This document shows positions 50,420-60,049 of a stretch of 64,000 nt of DNA, piece after piece. The translations under genes and the position numbers were made by a program. Positions within the stretch are counted from its first letter, which is position 1, and every line of letters begins with the position of its first letter. This stretch comes from CAWGYT01 sp963826795 (lineage in GTDB: Bacteria > Planctomycetota > Planctomycetia > Pirellulales > Pirellulaceae). Under the pieces are notes generated by a model that saw nothing but the letters and a program-made list of their open reading frames with translations, did no database searches and was not told the origin of the DNA. The stretch covers positions 159,164 through 223,163 of the forward strand of contig CAWGYT010000011.1 of the NCBI GenBank assembly GCA_963826795.1. Direction: 5' to 3'.

Positions 50420-50845
50420 CTTCTTAAGACACGCTCTTACTTGAGTTTACAGCAACTCTCAGCGAACTCAAGTCGGTCGTCTTTGCGTGCATCGCCGTGC
50501 AAAAGCGTGCAAAGAGCGTGCAGTCAGGGAACAGTCAAGCCGGGAATGAGAATCCTGCCAACGGTCCCCAATGCAGGGCGGGCCTTGCAGTTGTGATCCA
50601 CTTTCCGCGCTGTTGGAGTATGTGAGGGAACCACACAGGACCTTCATGCTTGACGAAACTCGCGTTCGGCCGCGCCATCTACGAATTTGGCAGTTGGCGG
50701 AACGCTTGACGACGGACCCGCCAACTTCATGTCGACCTCAGGGACCTCGGTTGTTCCATCGGGTCGTTCGTGTGAGAGCACGAGATCGTTAGGTCCCCTG
50801 CCGTAATCGCGGGTTGGCCGCCTTGCCAATTCGAGACAGTGGAGA
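50420..50845. other. Gene-poor stretch directly downstream of the tRNA
   Basis: No confident gene. GCGTGCA-type repeats (GCGTGCATC, GCGTGCAAAGAGCGTGCA) lie at 50486-50521. The start of a possible genomic island after a tRNA gene is suspected from the drop in coding density and the altered base composition, but no integrase was found. Confidence 0.4.
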
Positions 50846-51733
50846 ATGGCTGGGAAAGAGTGGAATGCAAATAGGTCCGGCCTTAAAGAAACACCTTGTC
50901 GCTTGGCTTGTCTGGCGCCTTCCCACAAGTCTGTTGTGGATGGTCAGCTTACTATTGTTCGTAAGAGCGGCGCCATCGTTAAACATCCAGGGAGGTGTTT
51001 CCGGGCACTCCCTGCCTTGGTCATAGCGTTGTTTCAGGGCAAGCAACGCACGAATTACCTGCTCTACATATTCTTCTTTCCTTTCTTTCTCGGCTTCATC
51101 GTTGCTCGGGATATGCTCGATCCAAAGCGCTGGAGTGCTGAAATCCTGAGACTGGCAACCGGGCCGATCGCGGCGGCGATTTACCTACTGTCGCTCGCCT
51201 TTATCGACCTCAGCATGGTCGCTTCTCACAACTTCGCCCACGTGAAGGTGTCTGTATGGCTCGCGATAATTGCAAACTACCTCCTCGTGGTCGTCGCGAT
51301 GAGATTCGCGATCGCACGCACATTCTTGCTCACGGCGCCCTGGATATTGTTGCATCGACTGCGAACGCAGTTTGACAACGAGACCGGCGTGAAGAAGCCG
51401 AACACTACGGACAAGAAGAAAGCAGAGGACTTACAAGCGAGAATTAAGACGACGATGGATGCAATCACTCAGAGAGTCTCGAACGCCATCGTGTTTATAT
51501 TTCTCGCCTTCTTTGGGTTCGTGTTCACCGTGACGGTCCTTAACTTCGCTTGTATTTACTTCAGCGTTCGGCCAAACTCAGCGCTACTCGGGCCAAACTC
51601 AGACGGTCTACTTTCGTGCCCTCAGGTTGTTGGTTCGGGGACAAATACCGCTTTCCCATCGGACGGGTGGCTGTGGTCGACGCAGCGAGCCCGCAGTTCG
51701 CTAAGACTAGGGGCTCGCTGCGCTCGACCCTAG
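50846..51733 (+). CDS. Hypothetical multi-pass membrane protein with repeat-derived tail
   Basis: A 295-residue frame. Hydrophobic segments are visible at about 70-88 (YLLYIFFFPFFLGFIVARDM), 110-130, 142-165 (WLAIIANYLLVVVAMRFAIA) and 220-240 (NAIVFIFLAFFGFVFTVTVL). The start is uncertain; the first 60 residues are atypical and a later Met may be used. From about residue 250 the frame runs into a dispersed repeat (51594) and the tail after 'RPNSALLGPNSDGLLS' is probably not native, so the original C-terminus seems to have been lost. The codon usage differs from its neighbours. Confidence 0.5.
   Translation: MAGKEWNANRSGLKETPCRLACLAPSHKSVVDGQLTIVRKSGAIVKHPGRCFRALPALVIALFQGKQRTNYLLYIFFFPFFLGFIVARDMLDPKRWSAEILRLATGPIAAAIYLLSLAFIDLSMVASHNFAHVKVSVWLAIIANYLLVVVAMRFAIARTFLLTAPWILLHRLRTQFDNETGVKKPNTTDKKKAEDLQARIKTTMDAITQRVSNAIVFIFLAFFGFVFTVTVLNFACIYFSVRPNSALLGPNSDGLLSCPQVVGSGTNTAFPSDGWLWSTQRARSSLRLGARCARP
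51594..51625 (+). repeat. Single outlying copy of the AGACGGTCTAC repeat
   Basis: CAAACTCAGACGGTCTAC followed by TTTCGTGCCCTCA. This is the same unit, in the same register, as the mosaic at 56640-58060, about 5 kb away. It lies inside the 3' end of the membrane-protein frame. Confidence 0.9.
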
Positions 51734-52159
51734 CCACCCACTAGCCCTAGCCACCCACTAGCCCTGGCCACCCGATTGCACGGCGCGGAGGTGCCTCAGA
51801 ATTCAGCGCTTGGCTGCGCTTCAACTCGCACGATTTGGGCGACGAAATGGGTCGGAGGGGGTCAGATCCGTTTTCTGGTGTCAAGTTCGCATTGGGTGCC
51901 ATTACCGGAATTGGAAACCAAAGCCTCGCTGGACCGAACGTGTCGGCACGCTAGGTCATCAACGGCGAAACTCGAGCAAGTCCGGCGGGACAATTATTGT
52001 TCGATTGCCGCGACTGAATTCGCTCACCGAACACCGTACGTTCGATGCCAACCTAAATCACGCTCGAAGGGCGAACGCCGCAGGCGAGACCCGCCAAACA
52101 CCAGATACCCGATCTGGCGCCAAGTGCTTTGTTACAGTTGAAAGTTGGGGTTGGTGCGA
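51734..52159. other. Gene-free region
   Basis: About 425 bases with no credible gene. The short unit CTAGCCACCCACTAGCCCT is repeated at 51730-51765. Several frames are open only by chance. Confidence 0.4.
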
Positions 52160-52296
52160 CGGGAGGGCGAGGCTCCTGCCGAGCCGATAACGCGGCTCGA
52201 TCGGCGCCGACCTCGTGCAAACGCCGACCTCGCGCGAACGGCGATCTCTTGCGGCTCGGCGGTCGTTTGCGGCTCGGCAGGAGCCTCGCCCTCCCG
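52160..52296. repeat. 27-bp perfect inverted repeat pair (GAGGCTCCTGCCGAGCC family)
   Basis: CGGGAGGGCGAGGCTCCTGC CGAGCCG at 52160-52186 is exactly inverted at 52270-52296, with 83 bases between. The intervening part holds a tandem GCCGACCTCGYGC pair. A third copy lies at 32584. The pair is 108 bases upstream of the fucosidase start. Confidence 0.88.
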
Positions 52297-52403
52297 ACTG
52301 CGCGCGCCCGCCGATGCGTGTCTCTTCTTTGCGGTACAATCGAGCTTGGCCAGTTTGCGTGGGCCAGGCGGTTTTGGTGGTTGTCGACTTGGAGGAATCG
52401 ATC

Positions 52404-53786
52404 ATGCGTTGCTTCGTTCTGCTACCGGCTGTGATGGTTCTCGCCACGCTCAATCCCGCGCCCGGGCTCGCGCAGGCGACGGTCGCGGCTTCTCCGTACC
52501 GACCCTCGGCGGAGAACCTGGAGGCCCGCGCGTGGTTTCGCAAAGCGCGCTTCGGGATCTTTATTCACTGGGGCGTCTACAGCGTCCTGGGTCGAGGCGA
52601 GTGGGTAATGAACAACTCAAAAATGACGGTCGCCGAATATGAGCCGTTGGCCCAGCGTTTCGACCCGTCCAAGTTCAACGCGGCCGAGTGGGTCTCGCTG
52701 TTCAAGCAATCGGGCGCCGAGTACATCACGATCACGTCCAAGCATCACGACGGTTTCGCGATGTGGGATTCGAAGGTGAGCGATTGGGACATTGTCGATC
52801 GCACGCCATACGGAAAAGACGTCTTGAAGCCGCTGGCCGACGAATGCAAGCGACAGGGGATCAAGCTGTTCTTCTACCACTCGCACCTCGACTGGCGGCA
52901 TCCCGACTATTTCCCCCGGGGGCGGACGGGACAGCACTCCGGTCGACCTGAAGCCGGAGACTTTGGGCATTACTTGGATTACATGGACGCCCAATTGACC
53001 GAACTGCTTGGCGGCCATTACGGCGACGTGGCGGGGATCTGGTTCGACGGCTGGTGGGACCAGCAGTCCAAGGGGCTAGGGAAAGCGGATGCGGCGCCAC
53101 TTCGCACGGAGATCGATTGGCGACTCGCAAAGACCTACAACCTGATCCACTCGTTGCAGCCTTCCTGCTTGATTGGCAATAACCACCACGTGACGCCGTT
53201 CGCGGGCGAGGACTTTCAGATGTTCGAGCGGGATCTGCCGGGTGAGAACACGACGGGATTCAGCGAGGACTCGCAGGTGGGCAATCTGCCTCTCGAAACG
53301 TGCGATACGATCAACGGGGCTTGGGGCTACAACGCGGGGGACCAAAACTTCAAATCGGTGCGCGAGCTGGTTCATTACTTGGTCAAAGCGGCCGGTCGGG
53401 ACGCCAATTTTCTGCTCAATGTTGGCCCGCGACCGGACGGCACGATCGATCCGGAATCGGCGGAGCGGCTCCGCGGGATTGGCGAATGGCTCGGGGTGCA
53501 CTCCGCGACCGTCAAGGGCACGCGCGGCGGCCCCGTGGCTCCGCAAGACTGGGGCGTGACCACGCATACGGACGCGTTTGTCTACCTGCACGTCCTGGAC
53601 ACTTCATCCGCGGACGCTGAAGGATGGCTGGTGCTGACGGGCACTCAGAATCTCAAGGCGGATCAGGTCCAGCGATTTCCGACCGCCCAACCGGTCGAGA
53701 CTCGGCGCGATGACTCGGGACAGCTTGTGCTGCGTCTCGATCAACCTGACGAGATCGATACGGTGCTGGTCATTCCGCGTCGTTGA
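52404..53786 (+). CDS. Alpha-L-fucosidase, glycoside hydrolase family 29
   Basis: A 460-residue exported enzyme that removes alpha-linked fucose from glycans. ATG 52404 was chosen because GGAGGAATC precedes it and it begins a signal peptide (MRCFVLLPAVMVLATLNPAP then GLAQ). GH29 features are WFRKARFGIFIHWGVYSVLG at the N-terminus, TSKHHDGFAMWDSKVSDWDI, and GIWFDGWWD, in which the aspartate is the expected nucleophile (about residue 215). The C-terminal part is a beta-sandwich. It fits a fucosylated-polysaccharide diet, along with the oxidoreductases in the window. Confidence 0.94.
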   Translation: MRCFVLLPAVMVLATLNPAPGLAQATVAASPYRPSAENLEARAWFRKARFGIFIHWGVYSVLGRGEWVMNNSKMTVAEYEPLAQRFDPSKFNAAEWVSLFKQSGAEYITITSKHHDGFAMWDSKVSDWDIVDRTPYGKDVLKPLADECKRQGIKLFFYHSHLDWRHPDYFPRGRTGQHSGRPEAGDFGHYLDYMDAQLTELLGGHYGDVAGIWFDGWWDQQSKGLGKADAAPLRTEIDWRLAKTYNLIHSLQPSCLIGNNHHVTPFAGEDFQMFERDLPGENTTGFSEDSQVGNLPLETCDTINGAWGYNAGDQNFKSVRELVHYLVKAAGRDANFLLNVGPRPDGTIDPESAERLRGIGEWLGVHSATVKGTRGGPVAPQDWGVTTHTDAFVYLHVLDTSSADAEGWLVLTGTQNLKADQVQRFPTAQPVETRRDDSGQLVLRLDQPDEIDTVLVIPRR

Positions 53787-53794
53787 ACCTCGGG

Positions 53795-56199
53795 TCAAGC
53801 CTGGCGTTCACCGATTGCCTTGGCCATGGGCCGGTAAGCCAGGAAGTAAAGCATCTCGAGATATCGTCGGGACTCTTCGCGTTCGATATTTGTGAAGTAT
53901 TTCCAGAATCCGTAGATTCGAGCCAGGCGGAGCAGGCGTTCGGCATACAATTCCCAAGTGTAGTGAGTCGCGACGCGATCGAGCGACCCGCGCGAGATCG
54001 TTTCCCAGTAGTGGTGGTCTTCCGCACAGCGCATGAAGAAGTCGAGCATGCGTGCGGCCGCGTCAGCTCCCCGATTCGGATCAATATGGAATCCCGAAAC
54101 GCCGTCCTCGATCGTTTCCAGCGGACCTCCGTAACGAGTCGCGAACGTCGGCAGCCCGCTGCTCATCGCCTCGATAACGGTCAAACCGAAGGCCTCGAAC
54201 AGAGCCGGCTGGACGAACGCCCCGCGTTGGCTGGCGACGTAGCGGTAAAACTCGCCCACGACGTGTTTATCCGTTTGCATCACAATCCAGCGCATTTGAT
54301 CGTCGAGCTGATAGCGGGTCATCAATTCGTGCAGCTTTTCGATCTGCTCTCGTTCTTCGGCGTCCGCGCTGTCGTCGACCTCGAGACTGCCCCCCACCAG
54401 CAGCAAATTCGCATGATCGCGCAAGGCGTCGTGCTGCCCAAACCACTCCACGAGTCCGCTGGGATTCTTGATGTAGTCCAAGCGTGACATCGCGAACAAG
54501 ATCGGCTTGCGAGGATCAGCGAATTGTCCCCGCGAACTCCGTCGACCGACGCCGGCGCTTTCGATCAATTCGACGACCTGTTGTCGAATCGCGGGTTGGC
54601 GGCGTGCCTCGTCCGTGAAGGGGAAGAAGATCTCGGGGTCGGCACCTGGCGACACGATGTTGAATTTCGGGTCGAAGACGTCGATTCCGTAGACGACTCG
54701 ATACAAGTTCGGCATCGTATACGCCTGGTAGCTTTCATATTGACCAATCGAATCCGGCGTGCCCGCGATTTCCTGGTAGGTGCTGGTAATCACGAAATCG
54801 GACGTGTTAATCGAAATTAAGTCAGCCGTGTATTGACAGGCAAAGTTGTGCGTGCCTTCGTGCTCTTGCCAATACAGGTCGGAATAAAGGTATTTCGTTT
54901 TTTCCAGGGCATGCGCGATGTTGCACTGCGTGACGCCCAGCTCGTGAGCCATGATCGAGGCCACGAGGTTGCCGTCGGAGTAGTTGCCCACGATGAAGTC
55001 GGGATTCTGGCCCGCTTCGGCACGAAATGCTCGCTGCGCATCACTCGCAAATCGCTCCAGGTAGGGCCAGACTTGAAAGCGAGAGATCCAGTTGGGGACG
55101 ATCTCGCCGTTGGAGTCTCGGAAGGGCACGCGGAGAATCCGCGCGTTGTGCGTTCCTTCGATTTTCTCGACGGGTTGATCGCACGTGGTCCCTTCCGCCT
55201 CGGGAATCAAGCGGGTAATCACGATCAGGTGCGGCTCGATCTCGATTCCCTGCTGGTTGAGAAAGTCGCGCATCGCTCGCTCGAGAGCACGCACCTGGTC
55301 CAGGATATAGACGACCTGACCGCCCGTGTCGGGCTTGCCCAACACGTCGGCTTGCCCAAAATAGCCATGCGGAGAAATGATCGCGACGGTAAAGATCATG
55401 GGCAGTCGACTGAGGAAGCGAGCGATGCAGTCGGGCGCAGGCGCGCTCGAGGATCTCGCTCAGGAGACCCATCGTCTCACGCGCTCGTTCAACCGTTCTC
55501 CCCCAACCGGGAGCGAATCCTCGCGATTGCATTTCCTCCGCTAGTTCGGACCAGAGCCGTTCGGCGGGCTGACGGGCGAGGAATAGATCGGCGGCTCGGA
55601 CTGCATCACGCAGCTGTTCCAGGTTCGCGATGCGATCATTCAGCATCAGCGGCATGCCCCGAGCTTGATGGAGCCGCAAGAACTGAAATAAGCGAGTCCC
55701 CCCGCTTTCGATCTCCTCAAACAGTCGGCTTGAAAGATAGCGGTTGAGGTGTTCCACGCCATGCCCGATCGATCGAATTTCGCGGAGTCGGGGAAAACCA
55801 CGCGCGAAGGGTTTCAAGTCGATTTCCAGTAGCGGTTGGCGACCCCCACCATCGCAGAGCAATCCTTCTTTGGCGCAGAAACCCCGAGGCACTCGTCTCC
55901 TCCAGTTTCATCTCGTCGATCAACAGCTGGACGTACGACCAGCGGGCAACCGACCAGCGAACCGCAAAGACAATCGTGGCTTCGCCAACCACCGCCTCCT
56001 GAGCGGCGGAAAGCACCTCGTACAGCAAGCTGCCTCGCAGCACCATTCCCTCGGCGGTGCTGCAGAAATCCTCCGCCACGTCGACCAGCTCGCTGTGCAA
56101 TAGCAAAGATTTATCAAGCGCGGTGAGCTGGCGAACAAGCTGGTCGACGGATTCACGGTGCTTCTTCAAAAACTCATTGGCCAAATCAAACACAATCAC
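53795..56199 (-). CDS. Sucrose synthase (two frameshifts)
   Basis: Three frames form one 800-residue protein if one base is removed near 55891-55895 (EET then VPRGFCAKEGLLCDGGG) and one near 55437-55440 (EILE then APAPDCIARFLSRL). The catalytic half is intact: MIFTVAIISPHGYFGQADVL, KPDTGGQVVYILDQVRALER, SRLDYIKNPSGLVEWFGQHD and PALFEAFGLTVIEAMSSGLP. This is a GT4-type UDP/ADP-glucose:fructose enzyme, which interconverts sucrose and nucleotide-glucose. The N-terminal regulatory domain is in the upstream frames. The start is GTG 56199 or GTG 56193 behind GGAGG. Confidence 0.9.
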
Positions 56200-56235
56200 T
56201 TGCCTCCGGTGCTGGGTGTGGAAGTCGAAAGGACG

Positions 56236-56624
56236 GTTTTGGCAACCTGGTGGAGGGTTGCCGTCCGAAGGTGGGCGGGCCGGGTACGGCGCAAAGGATT
56301 TTGATCGTCGATTTCGCCGACCGAGGTCTTAGGCCACTGGGGGGTAATTCAACGGCAATATAGGGCAGATGAAGGGACGTCGCCACCGACGCCCATTCGG
56401 ACGTCGTACCGCTTTTAGGTTGATTTTTTGTGGAAGCGTTGAGCATTCACGCTCGCGCGACCGCAGGAGGTCGCGTGGGTCCCGCGAGCGGATGAGGGTC
56501 GAGCGCCTGACTTGGGGCGGTATCCCCCTCATCCAGAGTAAGGCTACCCCTCACTTGGGAGCAAAGACCCCAAATCACCCAACTCAATCAACTCAACCAC
56601 ACCAAACTCGGACCACCAAACTCA
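56236..56624. repeat. Large direct repeat, copy 1 (389 bp)
   Basis: Nearly identical to 57310-57698 (offset 1,074 bases, four mismatches seen: 56451-type C/T, GTGGG/GCGGG, AAGGCTA/AAGACTA, GGGAGC/GGCAGC). It starts TTTTGGCAACCTGGTGGAGG and includes internal inverted repeats. The minus-strand frames it carries are the same in both copies and are not believed to be genes. Confidence 0.93.
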
Positions 56625-56639
56625 CACCACCCAAACTCA

Positions 56640-58060
56640 ACCAAACCACCAAACTCAGACGGTCTACACAGACCACACCACCAAACTCAGACGGTCTACA
56701 CCACCACCAAACTCAGACGGTCTACAAACGCCATCCCCAGTCCGCAAGTCCAAGACGGTCTACAGGCTCCAGAGTCATTCGGCAGGCAAGTCCAAGACGG
56801 TCTACAGGCTCCAGAGTCATTCGGCAGCACAGTGGAGCCGCAGGCGTGACCGGCGGCGATGAGGGCACGAAAGTAGACCGTCTGAGTTTGGCGGCGGCGA
56901 TGAGGGCACGAAAGTAGACCGTCTGAGTTTGGCCACCCGAAAGTAGACCGTCTGAGTTTGGCTGAGTTTGGCTGGGGTGGGGCCCCCTCATCCGGCCTTC
57001 GGCCACCTTCTCCCGCGCTGGGGAGAAGGGACGGGGTGCGGTTGCTCTTTGCGCGGTTGGAGTAGCACCAAACTCAGACGGTCTACAAACGCCAGCCCCA
57101 GTCCGCAAGTCCAAGACGGTCTACAGGCTCCAGAGTCATTCGGCAGCACAGGGGAGCCGCAGGCGTGACCGGCGGCGATGAGGGCACGAAAGTAGACCGT
57201 CTGAGTTTGGCTTGAGTTTGGCTGAGTTTGGCGGCGGCGATGAGGGCACGAAAGTAGACCGTCTGAGTTTGGCTGAGTTTGGCTCGAAAGTAGACCGTCT
57301 GAGTTTGGCGTTTTGGCAACCTGGTGGAGGGTTGCCGTCCGAAGGTGGGCGGGCCGGGTACGGCGCAAAGGATTTTGATCGTCGATTTCGCCGACCGAGG
57401 TCTTAGGCCACTGGGGGGTAATTCAACGGCAATATAGGGCAGATGAAGGGACGTCGCCACCGACGCCCATTCGGACGTCGTACCGCTTTTAGGTTGATTT
57501 TTTGTGGAAGCGTTGAGCATTCACGCTTGCGCGACCGCAGGAGGTCGCGCGGGTCCCGCGAGCGGATGAGGGTCGAGCGCCTGACTTGGGGCGGTATCCC
57601 CCTCATCCAGAGTAAGACTACCCCTCACTTGGCAGCAAAGACCCCAAATCACCCAACTCAATCAACTCAACCACACCAAACTCGGACCACCAAACTCAGA
57701 CGGTCTACACAGACCACCACACCAACCAAACTCAGACGGTCTACAACCAAACTCAGACGGTCTACAAACGCCAGCCCCAGTCCGCAAGTCCAAGACGGTC
57801 TACAGGCTCCAGAGTCATTCGGCAGCACAGGGGAGCCGCAGGCGTGACCGGCGGCGATGAGGGCACGAAAGTAGACCGTCTGAGTTTGGCTCTGAGTTTG
57901 GCTGAGTTTGGCTGGGGTGGGGCCCCCTCATCCGGCCTTCGGCCACCTTCTCCCGCGCTGGGGAGAAGGGACGGGGTGCGGTTGCTCTTTGCGCGGTTGG
58001 AGTAGGAACAGTCCGCAAGTCCAAGACGGTCTACAGGCTCCAGAGTCATTCGGCAGCACA
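56640..58060. repeat. Bidirectional mosaic of short repeats with core AGAC-S-GTCT
   Basis: Three unit types are interleaved. Type A, CAAACTCAGACGGTCTAC (plus), lies at 56650, 56682, 56708, 57069, 57691, 57727 and 57748. Type B, its reverse complement GTAGACCGTCTGAGTTTG, lies at 56873, 56914, 56943, 57192, 57254, 57290 and 57871. Type C, about 41 bp beginning CAAGTCCAAGACGGTCTAC, lies at 56745, 56787, 57105, 57785 and 58015. Each contains AGACGGTCT or its complement, an imperfect palindrome. Spacing is irregular. Copies of the CCCCCTCATCCGG repeat are embedded at 56983 and 57923. Confidence 0.93.
57310..57698. repeat. Large direct repeat, copy 2 (389 bp)
   Basis: Second copy of the segment at 56236-56624. 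Both copies are followed by the same type A repeat context, so the unit 'large repeat plus small-repeat array' appears to have been duplicated together. Confidence 0.93.
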
Positions 58061-58165
58061 GGGGAGCCGCAGGCGTGACCGGCGGCGAGGGCAGCTGCTG
58101 CCGTTGCTGACATTTACAGAAAAAACGGGGCACTATCGAGTTTTGTTCGTTCGTTGGGGGTGGGG

Positions 58166-58250
58166 CCCCCTCATCCGGCCTGCGGTCACCTTCTGCCGCG
58201 CTGGGGAGAAGGGACGGGGTGCGGTTGCTCTCTTGCGCGGTTGGAGTAGG
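58166..58250. repeat. Variant copy of the CCCCCTCATCCGG family
   Basis: A divergent copy (CTGCGGTCACC instead of CTTCGGCCACC) followed by GGTGCGGTTGCTC and GCGGTTGGAGTAG, the same flank as at 57031 and 57971. It marks the right-hand edge of the repeat region. Confidence 0.75.
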
Positions 58251-58710
58251 AACACAGAAGGAACGCGGTGCGGAGACGTGGCGCTGTCACGTCCCCCGAG
58301 GGAGAGTAAGCGACTCCGCGCCGACGCCAGCGGTCGAGCGAACGCGAAGTCCGCTATCAGGGCGGCTGCTAGCGAAGACGACGGGGGTCGAGCGGCCTTT
58401 GACCGGGCTTTCCAAGCCGCAAAGATCACGCCGATTACGGGACCGTCAGAACGCTTAGTTCGCTAATTTTCGGAGCCGATTCGTTCGAAGAGACAATTGG
58501 TCAAATCGTTCGAGTCGCTTGGCTTCCAGCTTCCCTTGGGCGTGCTCGCCGACACGATCACTCACCTCCGCTCGTTTTATCTGACCTCCTCTCCGCTCGT
58601 CTCATCTCCCGTCCGCCGGGTGCCGACACCTTCGTACTCGGCCCAAATTCCTGCCCGAAACTCGTCGCTACCCCGCCGAATCGGCGTTACGATCCAAGAA
58701 GGATCTGACC
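58251..58710. other. Gene-free region upstream of the BBP7 gene
   Basis: About 460 bases without a credible gene, probably holding the BBP7 promoter. AAGAAGGATCTGACC before ATG 58711 provides its ribosome binding site. Confidence 0.45.
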
Positions 58711-60039
58711 ATGGTCCATCGCATCGGTGTTCATCCCGCAAGTGTCACTCGCCTCGGGCGTGTCTTAGTCTGTTGTCTGGCCGTGTTGAGTTGCTCGCTG
58801 TCATCCGGTCAGGAGACGCTCACCAAGCAGCTTGACGTCGCGGCCGAGTCGTCGCCGGTGGCCGAGGCAACCTCGATCATGGACCGCTACGACGCGCCCT
58901 CGGGACTGCCCGATTTCCCCGTGAGTTGGGGCACGGCCAGTGCCGCGTACGGGCCGCAAGGGGGCACGTACTACCGCGCGCGAGGCTTTAACTGGGTCCA
59001 AGCCGACTACCTGCTCTGGTGGCTGGAGGGCCAGCACTTACCGGCCTTGGCGGCCACGGGGAACGGTGACGTGTTGCTCGGAGGCGGCCGATTCGGTGAC
59101 GGCGACCGGAACGGGCTGCGAATTCGTGGCGGACATTTCTTCGATTGCGGAGCGACGTGCGGCCTGATGGTCGACTTCTTCGGCCTCGAAACTGACGGCC
59201 CCCAGCAAATCGTATCAGGTGATCTAGCGGGTGGCCTGGTGCTTCCGTTCACGGACATGGATTTGTCACTTCCCGCCAACCAGACCAATGGCTGTGCCTG
59301 CGTGGATACCGTGGAGGGAACGGCGTCAAGTGTACCGGCGGACTCGTTGCGCGTCAGCAGCTCGACCGACCTGTGGTCAGGCGGCGCGTATTTCCGGGGA
59401 CGGATGCATTCGTGCTATGCGTGCCCGCAGGACACCTGTTGCTGCCGGCAGGGACTCGGCCGTTGCGGGCAGCGGTTGGACGGAATCATCGGCTATCGGT
59501 ACCTGCAGTTCGACGAAACGCTGAGTTTCGCGGGGTCGCTCAATCCCTCAACCGGCCCGATACTCGCCAGTGACCGGTTTGAAGCGGAGAACGATTTTCA
59601 TGGCGTCGATTTCGGCTTGATGTACGAACGCGAACGCGGGCGATGGGGCCTCGAAGTGACCGGCAAGGTCGCGCTGGGGATCACACGTCAGCGTCTGACA
59701 ATCGACGGAGTTGGCAACCAAGCCGGCGGGCTGTTCGCCCAGTCGACGAACATGGGCATGGACGAGCACGACGCGGTCACCGTGATCCCCGAGATCAATC
59801 TCAGCCTCAGCTATTCGCTCAGCTGTAACCTGCGGGCCCGCTGCGGCTATTCGTTCTTATGGCTAAGCAACGTGATTCGCCCGGCCACTCAGCTCGACAC
59901 GCGTGCCGACGGGCGTTTCTTCGACACGACCCAGCCCGTCCCCCTGGACGCTCCGCTGGCGTTCTTCCCCCGGCCCGACTTCGAGACGGAATCGGTCTGG
60001 CTTCACGGCCTGTCCTTCGGTCTGGAATATTGGTTCTAG
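58711..60039 (+). CDS. BBP7-family outer-membrane beta-barrel protein
   Basis: A 442-residue protein. A signal peptide (GRVLVCCLAVLSCSLSSGQE) is followed by FNWVQADYLLWWLEGQHLP, a planctomycete BBP7 hallmark near the barrel start. Aromatic and glycine-alternating strands run to the C-terminus, which ends SVWLHGLSFGLEYWF, typical of an outer-membrane barrel. A cysteine-rich patch (CYACPQDTCCCRQGLGRCGQ) is unusual within the barrel and may be an external loop. AAGGA lies upstream of the ATG. Planctomycetes carry many paralogues. Confidence 0.88.
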   Translation: MVHRIGVHPASVTRLGRVLVCCLAVLSCSLSSGQETLTKQLDVAAESSPVAEATSIMDRYDAPSGLPDFPVSWGTASAAYGPQGGTYYRARGFNWVQADYLLWWLEGQHLPALAATGNGDVLLGGGRFGDGDRNGLRIRGGHFFDCGATCGLMVDFFGLETDGPQQIVSGDLAGGLVLPFTDMDLSLPANQTNGCACVDTVEGTASSVPADSLRVSSSTDLWSGGAYFRGRMHSCYACPQDTCCCRQGLGRCGQRLDGIIGYRYLQFDETLSFAGSLNPSTGPILASDRFEAENDFHGVDFGLMYERERGRWGLEVTGKVALGITRQRLTIDGVGNQAGGLFAQSTNMGMDEHDAVTVIPEINLSLSYSLSCNLRARCGYSFLWLSNVIRPATQLDTRADGRFFDTTQPVPLDAPLAFFPRPDFETESVWLHGLSFGLEYWF

Positions 60040-60049
60040 CGCTGGGGAT

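Noticed and set aside
50644..50928. A minus-strand frame of 94 residues after the tRNA.
   Set aside because: There is no recognisable motif or ribosome binding site, and the region is otherwise gene-poor.
56186..57606. Minus-strand frames in the large duplication (starting MLNASTKNQPKSG).
   Set aside because: The same frame is present in both copies, ends at repeat borders, and overlaps repeats shared with non-coding regions.
56640..58060. A CRISPR interpretation of the small-repeat mosaic.
   Set aside because: Units are in both orientations, spacing is irregular, spacers are themselves repeated, and no cas genes are near.
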